Assembly: GCA_030062745.1 (NCBI GenBank)
Contig: CP099840.1
Coordinates: forward strand, 14,787,437-14,851,436
Direction of reading: 5' to 3'
Length of the DNA stretch: 64,000 nucleotides
Origin: Capitulum mitella
Taxonomy: Eukaryota > Arthropoda > Thecostraca > Pollicipedomorpha > Pollicipedidae
The position numbers and the translations under genes were made by a program. The notes beneath the pieces are model-generated. The model was given only the letters and a program-made list of their open reading frames with translations, made no database searches and was not told the DNA's origin. Below are positions 10,901 through 20,265 of this stretch, one piece after another (position 1 is the first letter of the stretch; every line of letters starts with the position of its first letter).

Positions 10901-13900
10901 GTGTCGGTGGTGTTGTCTGTGCCGTGTGTCTGGTGGTGCGGCCGTGGTCTGAGGGCGCGGTGTCTGGTGGTGTTGTCTGTGCCGTGTGTCTGGTGGTGGT
11001 GCGGTCGTGGTCTGAGGGCGCGGTGTCTGGTGGTGGTGTCTGTGCCGTGTGTCTGGTGGTGGTGTCTGTGCCGTGTGTCGGTGGTGCGGCCGTGGTCTGA
11101 GGGCGCGGTGTCTGGTGGTGGTGTCTGTGCCGTGTGTCGGTGGTGCGGTCGTGGTCTGAGGGCGCGGTGTCTGGTGGTGGTGTCTGTGTCGTGTGTCGGT
11201 GGTGGTGCGGTCGTGGTCTGAGGGCGCGGTGTCTGGTGGTGGTGTCTGTGTCGTGTGTCGGTGGTGGTGTCTGTGCCGTGTGTCGGTGGTGGTGGTCTGA
11301 GGGCGCGGTGTCTGGTGGTGGTGTCTGTGCCGTGTGTCGGTGGTGCGGTCGTGGTCTGAGGGCGCGGTGTCTGGTGGTGGTGTGTGTGCCGTGTGTCTGG
11401 TGGTGGTGCGGTCGTGGTCTGAGGGCGCGGTGTCTGGTGGTGATGTCTGTGCCGTGTGTCGGTGGTGTCTGTGCCGTGTGTCGGTGGTGCGGCCGTGGTC
11501 TGAGGACGCGGTGTCTGTCGACAGCCGGCCAGCCGGGGCCGCCGCCGCCGCCCACCCTGCCGGGAGCGGTGGCTCCGCCGGCCGGCATCACGACCGTCTC
11601 GCTGCTGCAGCCGGCCGGGCCGCCGGTGGCCGCCGCGGCCGCCGCCATCCCGGCGCTGGTCTCCGACGTGCCTAGTAAGAGCGCCGCCACCGCCGCCGCT
11701 GCCGCCGCCCAGTCGACCTAGGGATCTGGCGGTACTCACTGTCACCGCCGCCCATCGTCGTGTGGAAGCAGTAACGCAACAAAGACGTACTTGTGGCAGT
11801 GCAGGAGCCGTTGAGAGGGGCCGCAATGTCGTGTTTCTGTGTCTGGTGGATGCGTCGTAACCCGTTGAGAAATCGGACAACTGTTAGATACACATAGTGT
11901 AATTTAAGGATACCTGACTTAAACCCCTCTCTGAAAAATCGTTTTTTTCAGTCTAAGGGATGTGTTAAGAATGTGGATGATCTCACTTTCGTTCCTTTGG
12001 TGCGTCATGGCTTAGCGCAAACGTTTGCGTCAATCCAAAAGGCTAATGTGATCCACTGGCTGAGCAGTTTGCGTGCTGTAGTCCAGTTGCAGTTAAGCAG
12101 GTGAACTCGCAGCGCAGTTGCGCTCAGGTCGTCTCTACGACCGTCGCAAGACCGGTTGATGGAATGTGTTTCAGATTTCGCGGCGCCCCGGCGGCCAAAC
12201 CTGGGCCGCGATGGACGCGGGATCCAACTTCGCGCCAACCACTTCCAGATCACAATGCCGCGCGGCTTTGTGCACCATTACGACGTCAGCATCCAGCCAG
12301 ACAAGTGTCCTCGCAAGGTCAACAGGTGGGTGTCCGGTGGCCTCGGCGGCGTTCGTCGGCGGTTTCCGCTCCCGAAGCGCTGCGCCAGACCTGTTGGCTG
12401 TCAACCGCAGCGCCCGGTTGCCGCACCAGAGGTTGGTGTCTGTGCTCTGTCTTTCGCAAACGACTAGTGTGATTGACATGCTCTTGTTCCGTCACCAGGG
12501 AGATTATCGAGACCATGGTGAAGGCCTATGCCAAGATCTTCAGCACGATGAAGCCCGTGTTTGACGGGCGCAGCAACATGTACACCCGGGACCGTCTGCC
12601 GATCGGCAAGGAGAAGGTCGACCTGGAGGTGACGCTGCCCGGCGAGGGCAAGGATCGCGTGTTCCACGTGTCGATCCGCTGGAACGCGCAGGTGTCGCTC
12701 TACCAGTTGGAGGAGGCGCTGGAGGGACGGCAGCGCTCCATCCCGTACGACGCCGTGCAGGCGCTAGACGTGGTGATGCGCCACCTGCCGTCCATGAAGT
12801 ACACGCCGGTGGGCCGCTCCTTCTTCTCGGCGCCCGAGGGCTACTACCACCCGCTGGGCGGCGGCCGCGAGGTCTGGTTCGGCTTTCACCAGTCTGTGCG
12901 GCCAAGCCAATGGAAGATGATGCTCAACATTGACGGTGGGTGGTGGCCCGGGACTGGGCCTGGGTATCTGGGATGTGACGTGTGTTCAGCCAGATTCCGG
13001 CATTTTTCTGAAGTCATGCTGTACTTAAATGAACTTCCATCGCAGACATCACGGCAAGGCGCCGTTTACATGGTTTGCTGAGAATGGTTTGACTGACTGG
13101 AGAGAAACCTCTTTCGGTGCAGCAGTTATTAAGTTAACTTGGTTGCCAATACTGGGAATTGTCCGTTTGTGGGCGTGAGGCGCCGCTCCGTGCCTCCTGC
13201 ACAGGACATGCCACCCGTGACCAGTGGCCGGGATGTGGTCAGCGCCGTGACCGGCTGGTGACGCCCGCGGCGTGTTTCAGTTTCGGCCACGGCGTTTTAC
13301 AAGTCGCAGGCGGTGATCGAGTTCATGTGCGAGGTGCTGGACATCCGAGAGGTCAGCGAACAGCGCAAGCCGCTGACCGACTCGCAGCGCGTCAAGTTCA
13401 CCAAGGAGATCAAGGGCCTGAAGATCGAGATCACCCACTGCGGCTCGATGCGTCGCAAGTACCGCGTCTGCAACGTCACGCGCCGGCCGGCGCAGATGCA
13501 GTCGTGAGTGGCTGTGCCCGGAGATGTGGCGTGCCACCCGGTGATCTTATCGGCAGCGCTGATGACTGTGTGTCCCCCGTCACATCGCCGGCGCAATGGT
13601 GTCACCACCCGGTCAGCGTGTGCCTGCCGCTGTCTGAAGCACCAGTCACTGCACGGTGCCGTCTCCCTCTCTGTCCAGCCGGTGGCGTGATGCGGTGACT
13701 GCGGGCCACATGGAAATTGTGATGTAGCTGCGTGCAGTGGGTGTACGGTGCCGTCTTGTCGGCATGGGGCGCGAACGGTTGGAGTCACCAGAGTGCTGGT
13801 TACCAGATTGCTAAAACCGGTCCCTCTGAACACTCGGCGTTGACACGACCCGTCTTTTGTTGACAGTTTTCCTCTTCAGCTGGAGAACGGACAGACCGTA

Positions 13901-16900
13901 GAATGTACGGTGGCCAAATATTTTCTAGACAAGTACCGTATGAAGCTGCGGTTCCCACACCTGCCTTGCCTGCAGGTCGGACAGGAACACAAGCACACCT
14001 ACCTGCCGCTGGAGGTCAGTGGACGACTGCTGACCGACTGACGGGCGACTGCTGTTGGCCGAGCAGCCGCGCACGTTTGGCCCAGTCGAGCGGCTCCGTG
14101 GCATGTATTGCGGTCTGGCCGGACGGCACGGACGGTGGTTGTGTGAGACACGAGGCGGTAAATTGGCCGGTGGACAAACGCGAGCCTGATCTGTCGATTG
14201 TCATTTTCCGGCTATTTTGACACGAAGTGGACATTGTCATGGCGGCTGCCACTAGTGCCAGTGGCCCAGCGGTCGGGCAGGGGGGGGGGGCGTCACGGGG
14301 CGTGACAGTCATCCTGCGTCACAGGTGTGCACCATCGTGGCCGGCCAGCGTTGCATCAAGAAGCTGACCGACATGCAGACGTCCACCATGATCAAGGCGA
14401 CGGCGCGCTCGGCGCCCGACCGCGAGCGCGAGATCAACAGCCTGATCAGGAAGGTCTGGGCCGACTTCAACACGGACCCGTACGTGCAGGAGTTCGGCCT
14501 GAACATCGAACAGAAGATGATGGACGTGCGCGGCCGCGTGCTGCCGCCGCCCCGGCTCCAGTACGGCGGACGGGTGAGTGGTGGATTGGGGTCACGTGCC
14601 GCCACCCCGTCTCCGATACGGTGGTGAGTGTTGGAGTTTGGGGTCACATGCTGCCATGTGTGCCTGTGAATGGCTGGAGTTCTGCGGAGGCTGCTTCATT
14701 AGGTTCTGGTTTCTGTTTTCACGCGGGTGCTGGCTATGCTGCGGCGCCGCGTGGGTCACGGTGTCGACCGGCGAGCGAGGCCAGTGTCTCCTGAACCGCG
14801 CCCTCTTGTCGCTGCAGACAAAGCAGCAGGCGGTGCCGAACGCCGGCGTCTGGGACATGCGAGGCAAGCAGTTCTACAGCGGCGTGGAGATCCGCGTCTG
14901 GGCCATCGCCTGTTTCGCGCCGCAGCGCACGGTTCGCGAGGACGCGCTGCGCAACTTCACTCAGCAGCTGCAGAAGATCTCCACCGACGCCGGCATGCCC
15001 ATCATCGGACAGGTGGGACTGCTGCACACGGCTGTGAGGGACGGGTCGCAGGGCGCCTGTCTGGCGGTCAGCTGCCCTCGCCGGGACGCTCGGGCTGCGC
15101 TGCCGCTCTGGGCCTGTCGACCAGCGTGTGGACGCCGTTTTCTCGTGCTGGCCGGTTTGGCAATCGCAGGTGTGCCCCTGCCTGGAGCAGTCGGGCGGAC
15201 TCGGCGCCGCCTCGTTCACCGCTGCTGCTCGCCGCTGTGTCTGACCGGTCTCTGCGCCGTGTCCCGCAGCCGTGCTTCTGCAAGTACGCCACGGGGCCGG
15301 ACCAGGTGCAGCCCATGTTCAGCTATCTCAAGACCAACTTCCAGGGCCTGCAGTTGGTGGTAGTGGTGCTGCCCGGGAAGACTCCCGTCTACGGTGAGTG
15401 GGAGACGGCGTCACTGCGCGGCAGCGGGTCGGCACGGCGCGTTCAGCGGTATACAGACGTCCACCGTTGTCTTCTCCATGGAGCCGGCCTGTCCGGCGGT
15501 ATACAGAGGTCCACCGGTGTCCCCTCCATGGAGCAGGGCCGGCCGTCTGAGACCGAAGCATGCATGATGTAACACATGATGTAACACATCATGCGTTACC
15601 AACTACGATGTGCGGTCACGGTGTGTGACGCTGTGTGGAAATGATGAGCCGCGCGTGGTGCTGACGGGCGTGGTTCCGTTACAGCTGAGGTGAAGCGGGT
15701 CGGCGACACGGTGCTGGGGATTGCCACTCAGTGCGTCCAGGCCAAGAACGTCAACAAAACGTCGCCGCAAACTCTCTCCAACCTCTGTCTCAAGATTAAC
15801 GTCAAGCTAGGTGGCGTCAACAGTATCCTGGTGCCCAGCATCCGTCCCAAGGTCGGCAGGGCGACGCCGTGTCTCGACGGCCGGCGGCCACGGGCTTGTT
15901 GGTTTTTGACAGCTAATCTTCTGGCGTTTTTGACAATCTATGTTGTCTTGGCTTTGCCGGAGACGGAGGATCCTTGATCAGTGCCATTAGCGCATGCAGA
16001 GTTAAAATATGGACTGTATGGAACAGATAAGGTCAGACTTTAAATGAACGCAAACCGGTTTCAGCAGTGGCTGGCTGTTTGTCACGTTTATATAAGTCAC
16101 TACTATTTTGGCAATTACAAGGCGCAGCATGGGATATACAGGCACTCTGTACTTTCTTTTGCTTTAGTTGCGCTGTTGCGCTCTGTGTGGCGATTGGTGG
16201 TCGTTTGCCCGCGATCGGTGCCCCAGTGTGACCTGTGTCTCTGTTGTTGCCGTCTGCAGGTGTTCAACGAGCCCGTGATATTCCTGGGCGCCGACGTGAC
16301 GCACCCACCGGCTGGCGATAACAAGAAACCGTCCATTGCCGCCGTGGTCGGCTCCATGGACGGACACCCGTCCCGCTACGCCGCCACTGTACGGGTCCAG
16401 CAGCACCGTCAGGTCAGAGCTCTCCCTCTCCAGCAGCTGCGTGTTTTGCCCCCGCCGTCCACTGCAGACAGGTCAGAGACCTCCCCTCAGTAGCCCTCTG
16501 TTAGGCCCCGCTGTCCACTGCGGGCAAGTCAGATCCCTCCTGCAGCACCACCGCCAGGTGAGAGATGTCCCCTCATTGGACGTGTACCTGGCTCCCGATA
16601 GAATGCAGGTCATTCCCATTTCGTATGCAACTCGTCGTTGACCTCACTGCGTCATCTCGTCTGTCAACTGGGTCACTGCGTCATCTCGGAAAGGTTGTGT
16701 CGCTCCGGAACAAAACAGTGCCCATCTGATGCAACATTTGTCCTGGTCAGCTTAGAATCCGACGCAAAGTGACGATAGCTTGTTTTCCAACGTGATCCCG
16801 GTAAATTTGTGTCCCTCAGCAGTCTCGTCAGACTCGCTGTCCACTGAAAGCATGTCAGACTCCTCCTTCAGCAGTAGTGCCAGATGACTCTGCGTCCCTC

Positions 16901-19900
16901 CTGCCAGCTGTGACAGGACAGAGCCATTACCCAGCCACCACCACCGCCCGATACAGGCCTCCCCTCCCCCGCGCGCCTCCTTGAGATCCAGCCATCTCGC
17001 GGTGGCAGAATGGATGAGTTCGGTACCTTAACCCTATTCCCGTACCGATAACACAAGTACCCATTGCCGTATATGGGGGGGGGGGGCCTGTTCTCCCTCT
17101 GAGATCCCGAGAACTACCAGTCCGATTTTATCGCAACAAACGGCAATCGATGGGCCATGGCGTAGACGGCATTTTCATGACATGGTTTTCATTTTTTTTA
17201 ATGGGTACATATAGGGGGACAAAAAGCCAGAAAAGCACATTTTTAGCTTCTTATAACTCTCATGTTTATGGGCCGATTTTGATGCAATTGGTGTGAATTG
17301 GAGCTAATCGGTGGGACTTTCCATTGGGTCAGTACGTTCATAACTTTGATGAATCGTTCACAGGGCTTTGGAAATTCTTATGAAAACTGAATTAAAATAG
17401 AAGTTTCAATATCTTCTAAGCTTTTGGTAGTTACTCCATGCTTCTGAAGTACAAAGTGTTCGTATTCGAAGTACATTGTTCGTATAATATTGGCGCAGGC
17501 GGTGTCAGGGGCATGAAAAGGGGAACTGTCATGGCTGCATGTTTATCAGATCGCCTTGCGACCTTTGACCTCATATGGTCTCAGATGGTCTCAAAATCCC
17601 AAAAAATAGCTATGAGTTCATTTTGAAGTGTTTGAAAACGTGTCGAGTCATTGTAATGGACAGTATTTTTTAGAAGTCCTGTCTATGGTCGTCGTGATAT
17701 AGGGTGAGCATTTTAAGTCATAGCTCCGTGATCCGACCTGATATCAATCTTAAGCTTGAAACACGAGTAGAAAACACTGCTCAGCAACATACATTCTGGA
17801 TTTCTATTTTGAAAAAAATAGTGCCAGAAATCTTTGCGTGAAACCAAAGATTGAATTTTGACTGACTTGATCTTCTGAAGTGGCCTCAGGCCAACAAAAA
17901 TATATTTTTGTATGGCCAATTATCTATCTGTACATCGATACGAAGTTTTTAGTACAGTCTTGAGAACACTGTTTTGGGTAGCCGTTTTTCCTTTTACCTT
18001 CAGTAGTGCCAGAAATGGACTGATGTGCCTCCCGAATTCGTGGCCTGGCTCCGCACCTGGCCAAAATTCAGTTATGAAAGCTTGGCATAATATCTAGGAA
18101 TAATGTACTTAGGAATACTTAGGAGCATGATACCTAGGAATGTCTAGGAGGAACAGATCGAAAAGTGAGTAAGTTCCGTGAAGCTGATTAAAAAACCCTG
18201 GAAATGACAAACAAAAATAAACCAAAGAGGGGCTTCCGAAGCCCTCTGATACGGGGATAGGGATAACACAGTTCTGTCGGGGTGGAACGACTGGACAGTC
18301 GGGTTCCTGCTTTCTCTTGGCGTTTTGCCAGCCCGTGATGCAGACTTGCCAGTTTGTGGTTTGTTCTCTTCCCGATCCAACCTACCTTGCGGGACCGACT
18401 GGTCCGGTTTTCAACCTCACCAGTACTGCCATTCAGCTGTGCTTTCCAGCGCCTGAAGGCCAGTCAGCACCGTAGCAAGGTGCTGATCGGCCTTCATGAT
18501 GTACTTCCGCTGTTAAAATGAATCTCCCCGAGTTGACGCGTTCGTCTCCCGTGGCCGCCGGCAGGAGATCATCCAGGAACTGAGCTATATGGTGCGCGAG
18601 CTGCTGATCCAGTTCTACAAGTCGACCCACTTCAAGCCGAACCGGATCATCATGTACCGAGACGGCGTATCGGAGGGCCAGTTCCAGCCGGTGCTGCAGC
18701 ACGAGCTGGCCGCCATCCGCGAAGCCTGCGTCAAACTCGAGGTGGACTACATGCCGGGCATCACGTTCATCGTGGTGCAGAAGCGCCACCACACGCGGCT
18801 GTTCTGCTCAGACAAGAAGGAGCAGAGCGGCAAGAGCGGCAACATCCCGGCAGGCACCACCGTCGACTCGCAGATCACCCACCCGACCGAGTTCGACTTC
18901 TACCTCTGCTCGCACCAGGGCATCCAGGTGAGCGGACCGGCCGCCGTTGCGGGGAAGGGGGGACGCCACCCGCCGCTCAGCCCCGGCCCGCCGCGGGGCG
19001 TGTGCCGGTAAAGTGTGGGCCACAGTGGCCCTGCAGCGGCGACAAACCGCGACCCACGGCCGGGAGCACGGCCTGCTCCGTACGCCGTTGGTGCAGACAG
19101 CGGGGAGCCGCTGGCGCGACATGTGACGCGGGGGCGTCGCTGCAGCGTCACCACGTCGCTGTCGACACGCCGTCTCGGCGACTCCCGGAGTTCTCGCTAC
19201 GCCAGTTGTTTTAACGTCTGTTGCCTAGCCGTCACCGAGCAGAGATTTAACTGCATCTGCAGGAATAGTACGCGGTCGATGCAGGTAAAACAAGACTGGG
19301 TTATGGAGGCGTAAGTGACCTGCTTTGACGTGGCTTTGAACGTTGCTTGTTGCTTGTATCTGCATATTCCCGTGAAATGCTGACTTTGTAACAGTGGTTT
19401 CAAAGTGGCCTCTTTTCACTAGCACTGTGCAGCGTCGTGATCTCTGTGTTGCCGCGTGTCGGCAGCTTTAGCGTCAGATGACCGCAGTGGCGCTGACGAT
19501 GCGCAGCCAGAGCTGACCGCCCGGCTTCTCCAGGGCACCTCCCGGCCCAGCCACTACCACGTGCTCTGGGACGACAATCGGTTCGACTCGGACGAGCTGC
19601 AGCAGCTCACGTACCAGCTGTGCCACACGTACGTGCGGTGCACGCGCTCCGTCAGCATCCCGGCGCCGGCCTACTACGCCCACCTGGTGGCGTTCCGGGC
19701 CCGCTACCACCTGGTGGAGAAGGAGCACGACAGGTGAGCCGAGCCGGGGTACGGCCCACCGCTGTCCACCACAGCGCGCCTCCACGGGCGTCCGGCTCGT
19801 GGCGGGACCGTGAGCCGAGTCTCCGGTTGCGTGGACTGGCTAGGTCTTTGGGGACTCTGTGTCAGTTTCCTTTGCGTGTGTTCGCCGCACCTTGCCAGTG

Positions 19901-20265
19901 CTTCGTTTGCGGTGCGTGCCGTCGTGTTGGCGGCTGTTTGTGTGATAGATGGGTGGATATTGTTACTGGTGATGCAGTTTGTGCCGATATCTCGGCCGTA
20001 TGAGCTGTTGGTGGTGTTCGTTTTGGCCCCGGCTGGCCGCCTGATGGGCGTGACGCCTGCATCTGCCCGCGTCGGGCCGTGGCCGCTGCTGGACGCCATC
20101 GCTGACCAGTGTCCGCCCCTACGTCGCAGCGACCCGACCTATCATTCGTCATGCTCCGGCGAGGGCTCGCACCTGTCCGGCAACTCGGACGACCGCACGC
20201 CGTCAGCCATGGCGCGGGCAGTCACCGTCCACCAGGACACCAACCAGGTCATGTACTTCGCGTGA
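1916..20265 (+). CDS. AGO1: Argonaute-1 (miRNA-class Argonaute), 14 coding exons
   Basis: Encodes the core of the cytoplasmic miRNA-induced silencing complex, which holds a small guide RNA and represses or cuts paired mRNAs. Exons: 1916-1934, 11525-11674, 12175-12325, 12499-12935, 13281-13503, 13867-14014, 14325-14573, 14818-15012, 15270-15393, 15685-15851, 16260-16412, 18565-18927, 19534-19733, 20130-20265. The sum is 2715 nt (904 aa) and all phases agree. Order: Pro/Ala-rich N-terminus (1-57), N domain and linker, PAZ (about 265-385), MID, PIWI. The PIWI tetrad D633, E673, D705, H843 has the same spacing as in human AGO2. Guide 5'-phosphate residues Y565, K569, Q581 and K606 are present. 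The protein ends MYFA, as Argonautes do. Slicer competence is inferred from residues only. Odd points: the first coding exon lies 9.6 kb upstream, and about nine extra residues sit near the C-terminus. Confidence 0.95.
3031..3240. repeat. CTCAC-type simple repeat with duplicated block
   Basis: Degenerate CTCACCTCACCTT tandem sequence. A longer block (CACCAAGCATAAA followed by AGTCT and GAGGCCA) occurs twice, near 3119 and 3193, so a roughly 75-bp unit was duplicated inside the simple repeat. Confidence 0.7.
3608..3730 (+). repeat. Intron 1 dispersed repeat, copy A
   Basis: About 120 bp that recurs in the same orientation at 5410-5535. Both copies share ATTCACAAAAGCTGTGCTAA, a following CAGAAGCAG block, TCCTGAACTGGAA and CTTAAGTGACT or a near match. 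No ORF or clear terminal structure. Confidence 0.65.
4094..4140. repeat. Alternating purine-pyrimidine tract
   Basis: A run of TG, CG and CA steps (GTGCGTGCGTGCATGCGCGC and neighbours), of the kind that can adopt Z-DNA. It lies directly upstream of the hairpin at 4187-4226. Confidence 0.5.
4187..4226. repeat. Perfect inverted repeat, 17-bp arms, 6-nt loop
   Basis: Left arm GTTACTATATGTCCAGG (4187-4203), loop TCAGTA, right arm its exact reverse complement (4210-4226). Function unknown. The arms are short for a microRNA precursor. It may be the collapsed core of a small palindromic transposon. Confidence 0.85.
5410..5535 (+). repeat. Intron 1 dispersed repeat, copy B
   Basis: Partner of the repeat at 3608-3730, roughly 80% alike by eye and in the same orientation. 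It could be a non-autonomous element or a segmental duplication about 1.8 kb apart. Confidence 0.65.
6105..6215 (+). repeat. Partial copy of the 6.5-8.2 kb inverted-repeat element end
   Basis: Shares GTGGAATCATCGGGCG, CCTGGGTCATTCCACGTCA, ACAAGAATTG and TTGATGACGTTTAG with 6549-6665 in the same orientation. It appears to be a truncated or duplicated terminal segment. Confidence 0.6.
6549..8200. mobile_element. Non-autonomous DNA element with long (about 300-bp) inverted repeats
   Basis: The left 300 bp (from about 6596) matches the reverse complement of the right 300 bp (ending about 8200) over successive blocks: the GGGTCATTCCA core, ACAAGAA.TGAC, CTTCGATTTTG, GACCTCTGAGGTCA, AAAGGTC and ATGATTCAAATG. 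The arms are diverged and the roughly 1-kb centre has no transposase, so it depended on another element. This long-inverted-repeat layout is typical of foldback-like or MITE-like DNA transposons. Exact ends and target duplication could not be fixed. Confidence 0.6.
8211..8420 (+). mobile_element. tRNA-derived SINE-like element
   Basis: Begins with a tRNA-like head. TAGCCGAGCGGTTAGGGCG (from 8232) fits a Ser/Leu-type A box, and a degenerate B box lies about 8267-8288. The opposite strand translates to [14 protein letters not shown], a peptide commonly produced by antisense reading of tRNA-derived SINEs. The cloverleaf is not intact, so it is not a tRNA gene. The 3' end is uncertain. Confidence 0.5.
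9300..9430. repeat. TTGCA/CATTG-type microsatellite
   Basis: Four perfect CATTG units at about 9305-9328, followed by a degenerate ATTGCATTAATTG-rich stretch to about 9430. Confidence 0.7.
9560..10125 (+). pseudogene. Penelope-like retroelement relic (reverse transcriptase C-terminus and linker)
   Basis: 9596-9832 reads like the C-terminal RT region of Penelope-type elements: an [16 protein letters not shown] stretch, then a VYRKP motif and a conserved SNHLTS-like motif. After a frameshift the reading continues near 9820 with NGYPKQLI. 10030-10110 resembles the RLRDRLVK linker that precedes the GIY-YIG endonuclease. No catalytic RT core or endonuclease is left and the frame is broken, so it is inactive. 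Family assignment rests on motif memory only. Confidence 0.55.
10545..11515. repeat. GT-rich minisatellite (about 59-bp unit) before AGO1 exon 2
   Basis: Tandem variants of a roughly 59-bp unit containing GTGGTCTGAGGGCGCGGTG, TCTGGTGGTGGTG and TCTGTGCCGTGTGTCGGTGG, with 24-bp sub-repeats, over about 970 bp. The last partial unit (with GAGGACGCGG) runs into the acceptor at 11524. The array is open in several frames on both strands, which reflects composition rather than coding. Confidence 0.95.
11525..11674 (+). CDS. AGO1: AGO1 exon 2 (Pro/Ala-rich N-terminus)
   Basis: Encodes residues 7-56, beginning [10 protein letters not shown] and ending in an alanine-rich run before SDVP. Disordered Pro-rich N-termini are usual in arthropod AGO1. 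Acceptor CGACAG, donor GTAAGA at 11675, phase 1 at both ends. Confidence 0.85.
12175..12325 (+). CDS. AGO1: AGO1 exon 3
   Basis: Encodes residues 57-106 and part of 107, from [14 protein letters not shown] to CPRKVN, the conserved start of the Argonaute N domain. Acceptor TTTCAG, donor GTGGGT at 12326, ends in phase 2. Confidence 0.95.
12499..12935 (+). CDS. AGO1: AGO1 exon 4 (N domain, linker 1)
   Basis: Runs from REIIETMV through [14 protein letters not shown] and [10 protein letters not shown] to QWKMMLNID. It is the largest exon (437 nt) and among the most conserved. Acceptor CACCAG, donor GTGGGT at 12936. Confidence 0.97.
13281..13503 (+). CDS. AGO1: AGO1 exon 5 (start of PAZ)
   Basis: Encodes [15 protein letters not shown] through [11 protein letters not shown] to RRPAQMQ. 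It is the first part of the PAZ domain, which binds the guide RNA 3' end. Acceptor TTTCAG, donor GTGAGT at 13504. Confidence 0.97.
13867..14014 (+). CDS. AGO1: AGO1 exon 6 (end of PAZ)
   Basis: Encodes [19 protein letters not shown] through [18 protein letters not shown], completing PAZ. Acceptor TGACAG, donor GTCAGT at 14015, phase 0. Confidence 0.97.
14325..14573 (+). CDS. AGO1: AGO1 exon 7 (linker 2)
   Basis: Encodes [15 protein letters not shown] through DREREINSL to [17 protein letters not shown]-run lies about 35 bp before the acceptor. Donor GTGAGT at 14574, phase 0. Confidence 0.97.
14818..15012 (+). CDS. AGO1: AGO1 exon 8 (MID, first part)
   Basis: Encodes [19 protein letters not shown] through [15 protein letters not shown] sequence to DAGMPIIGQ. 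The short stretch some insect AGO1 isoforms carry before TKQQ is absent here, either through an alternative exon or true absence. Acceptor CTGCAG, donor GTGGGA at 15013. Confidence 0.95.
15270..15393 (+). CDS. AGO1: AGO1 exon 9 (MID)
   Basis: Encodes [17 protein letters not shown] to [10 protein letters not shown], ending with Y565 of the guide 5'-phosphate pocket. Acceptor CCGCAG, donor GTGAGT at 15394, phase 1. Confidence 0.96.
15685..15851 (+). CDS. AGO1: AGO1 exon 10 (MID 5'-phosphate pocket)
   Basis: Encodes [19 protein letters not shown] through [15 protein letters not shown] to SIRPK. It carries K569, Q581 and K606, which contact the guide 5' phosphate in human AGO2. The donor GTCGGC at 15852 is weak, but phase 0 and the protein junction PK|VFNEP support it. 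Confidence 0.95.
16260..16412 (+). CDS. AGO1: AGO1 exon 11 (PIWI, catalytic Asp 1)
   Basis: Encodes [19 protein letters not shown] to [13 protein letters not shown]633 is in GADVTHP. The donor GTCAGA at 16413 is moderate, and its exon-intron junction is echoed by degenerate copies in the intron. Confidence 0.97.
16413..18564 (+). other. AGO1: AGO1 intron 11 (2.15 kb) with degenerate exon-end repeats
   Basis: The first 500 bp holds several loose copies of the exon 11 end and donor region, e.g. around 16465-16500, 16535-16570 and 16860-16900. The 16540-16560 copy reads like LQHHRQ followed by GTGAGA. Further in is the reverse copy of the 66-205 repeat (17036-17160). The rest shows nothing recognisable. 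Confidence 0.6.
17036..17160 (-). repeat. Dispersed G/C-run repeat, copy 2
   Basis: Reverse-orientation partner of 66-205, with the same block order and a 12-base G run at the place of the C/G run in copy 1. It lies inside AGO1 intron 11. Confidence 0.6.
18565..18927 (+). CDS. AGO1: AGO1 exon 12 (PIWI, catalytic Glu and Asp 2)
   Basis: Starts at E673, the glutamate finger, in [14 protein letters not shown]. It includes [12 protein letters not shown] with D705, then [13 protein letters not shown] and [13 protein letters not shown]. Acceptor GGCAG, donor GTGAGC at 18928, phase 0. Confidence 0.97.
19534..19733 (+). CDS. AGO1: AGO1 exon 13 (PIWI, catalytic His)
   Basis: Encodes [15 protein letters not shown] to [13 protein letters not shown]843, in AYYAHLVAF, completes the DEDH tetrad. 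Acceptor CTCCAG, donor GTGAGC at 19734, phase 2. Confidence 0.97.
20130..20265 (+). CDS. AGO1: AGO1 exon 14 (C-terminus and stop)
   Basis: After acceptor CGCAG, encodes [18 protein letters not shown] to VMYFA and TGA at 20263-20265. Other Argonautes go almost directly from KEHDS to GEGSH or AEGSH, so about nine residues (DPTYHSSCS) are extra. No AG lies at the position that would restore the short form. Confidence 0.93.

Larger units (their letters stand above)
1935..11524 (+). other. AGO1: AGO1 intron 1 (9.6 kb)
   Basis: Bounded by GTGAGT at 1935 and ACAG ending at 11524. The first 9 kb is AT-rich, unlike the GC-rich exons and short introns that follow, and carries several repeats listed separately. 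Stretches not covered by those entries (about 1935-3030, 4230-5400, 8400-9300 and 10130-10540) show no gene or recognisable RNA. Long first introns often carry regulatory elements, but none can be demonstrated here. Confidence 0.8.

Noticed and set aside
10497..11880. Open frames of 397 and 445 codons on the - strand across the AGO1 intron minisatellite
   Set aside because: They are translations of the tandem repeat (His/Thr/Pro runs), overlap AGO1 exon 2 on the other strand, and have no domain or splice context.
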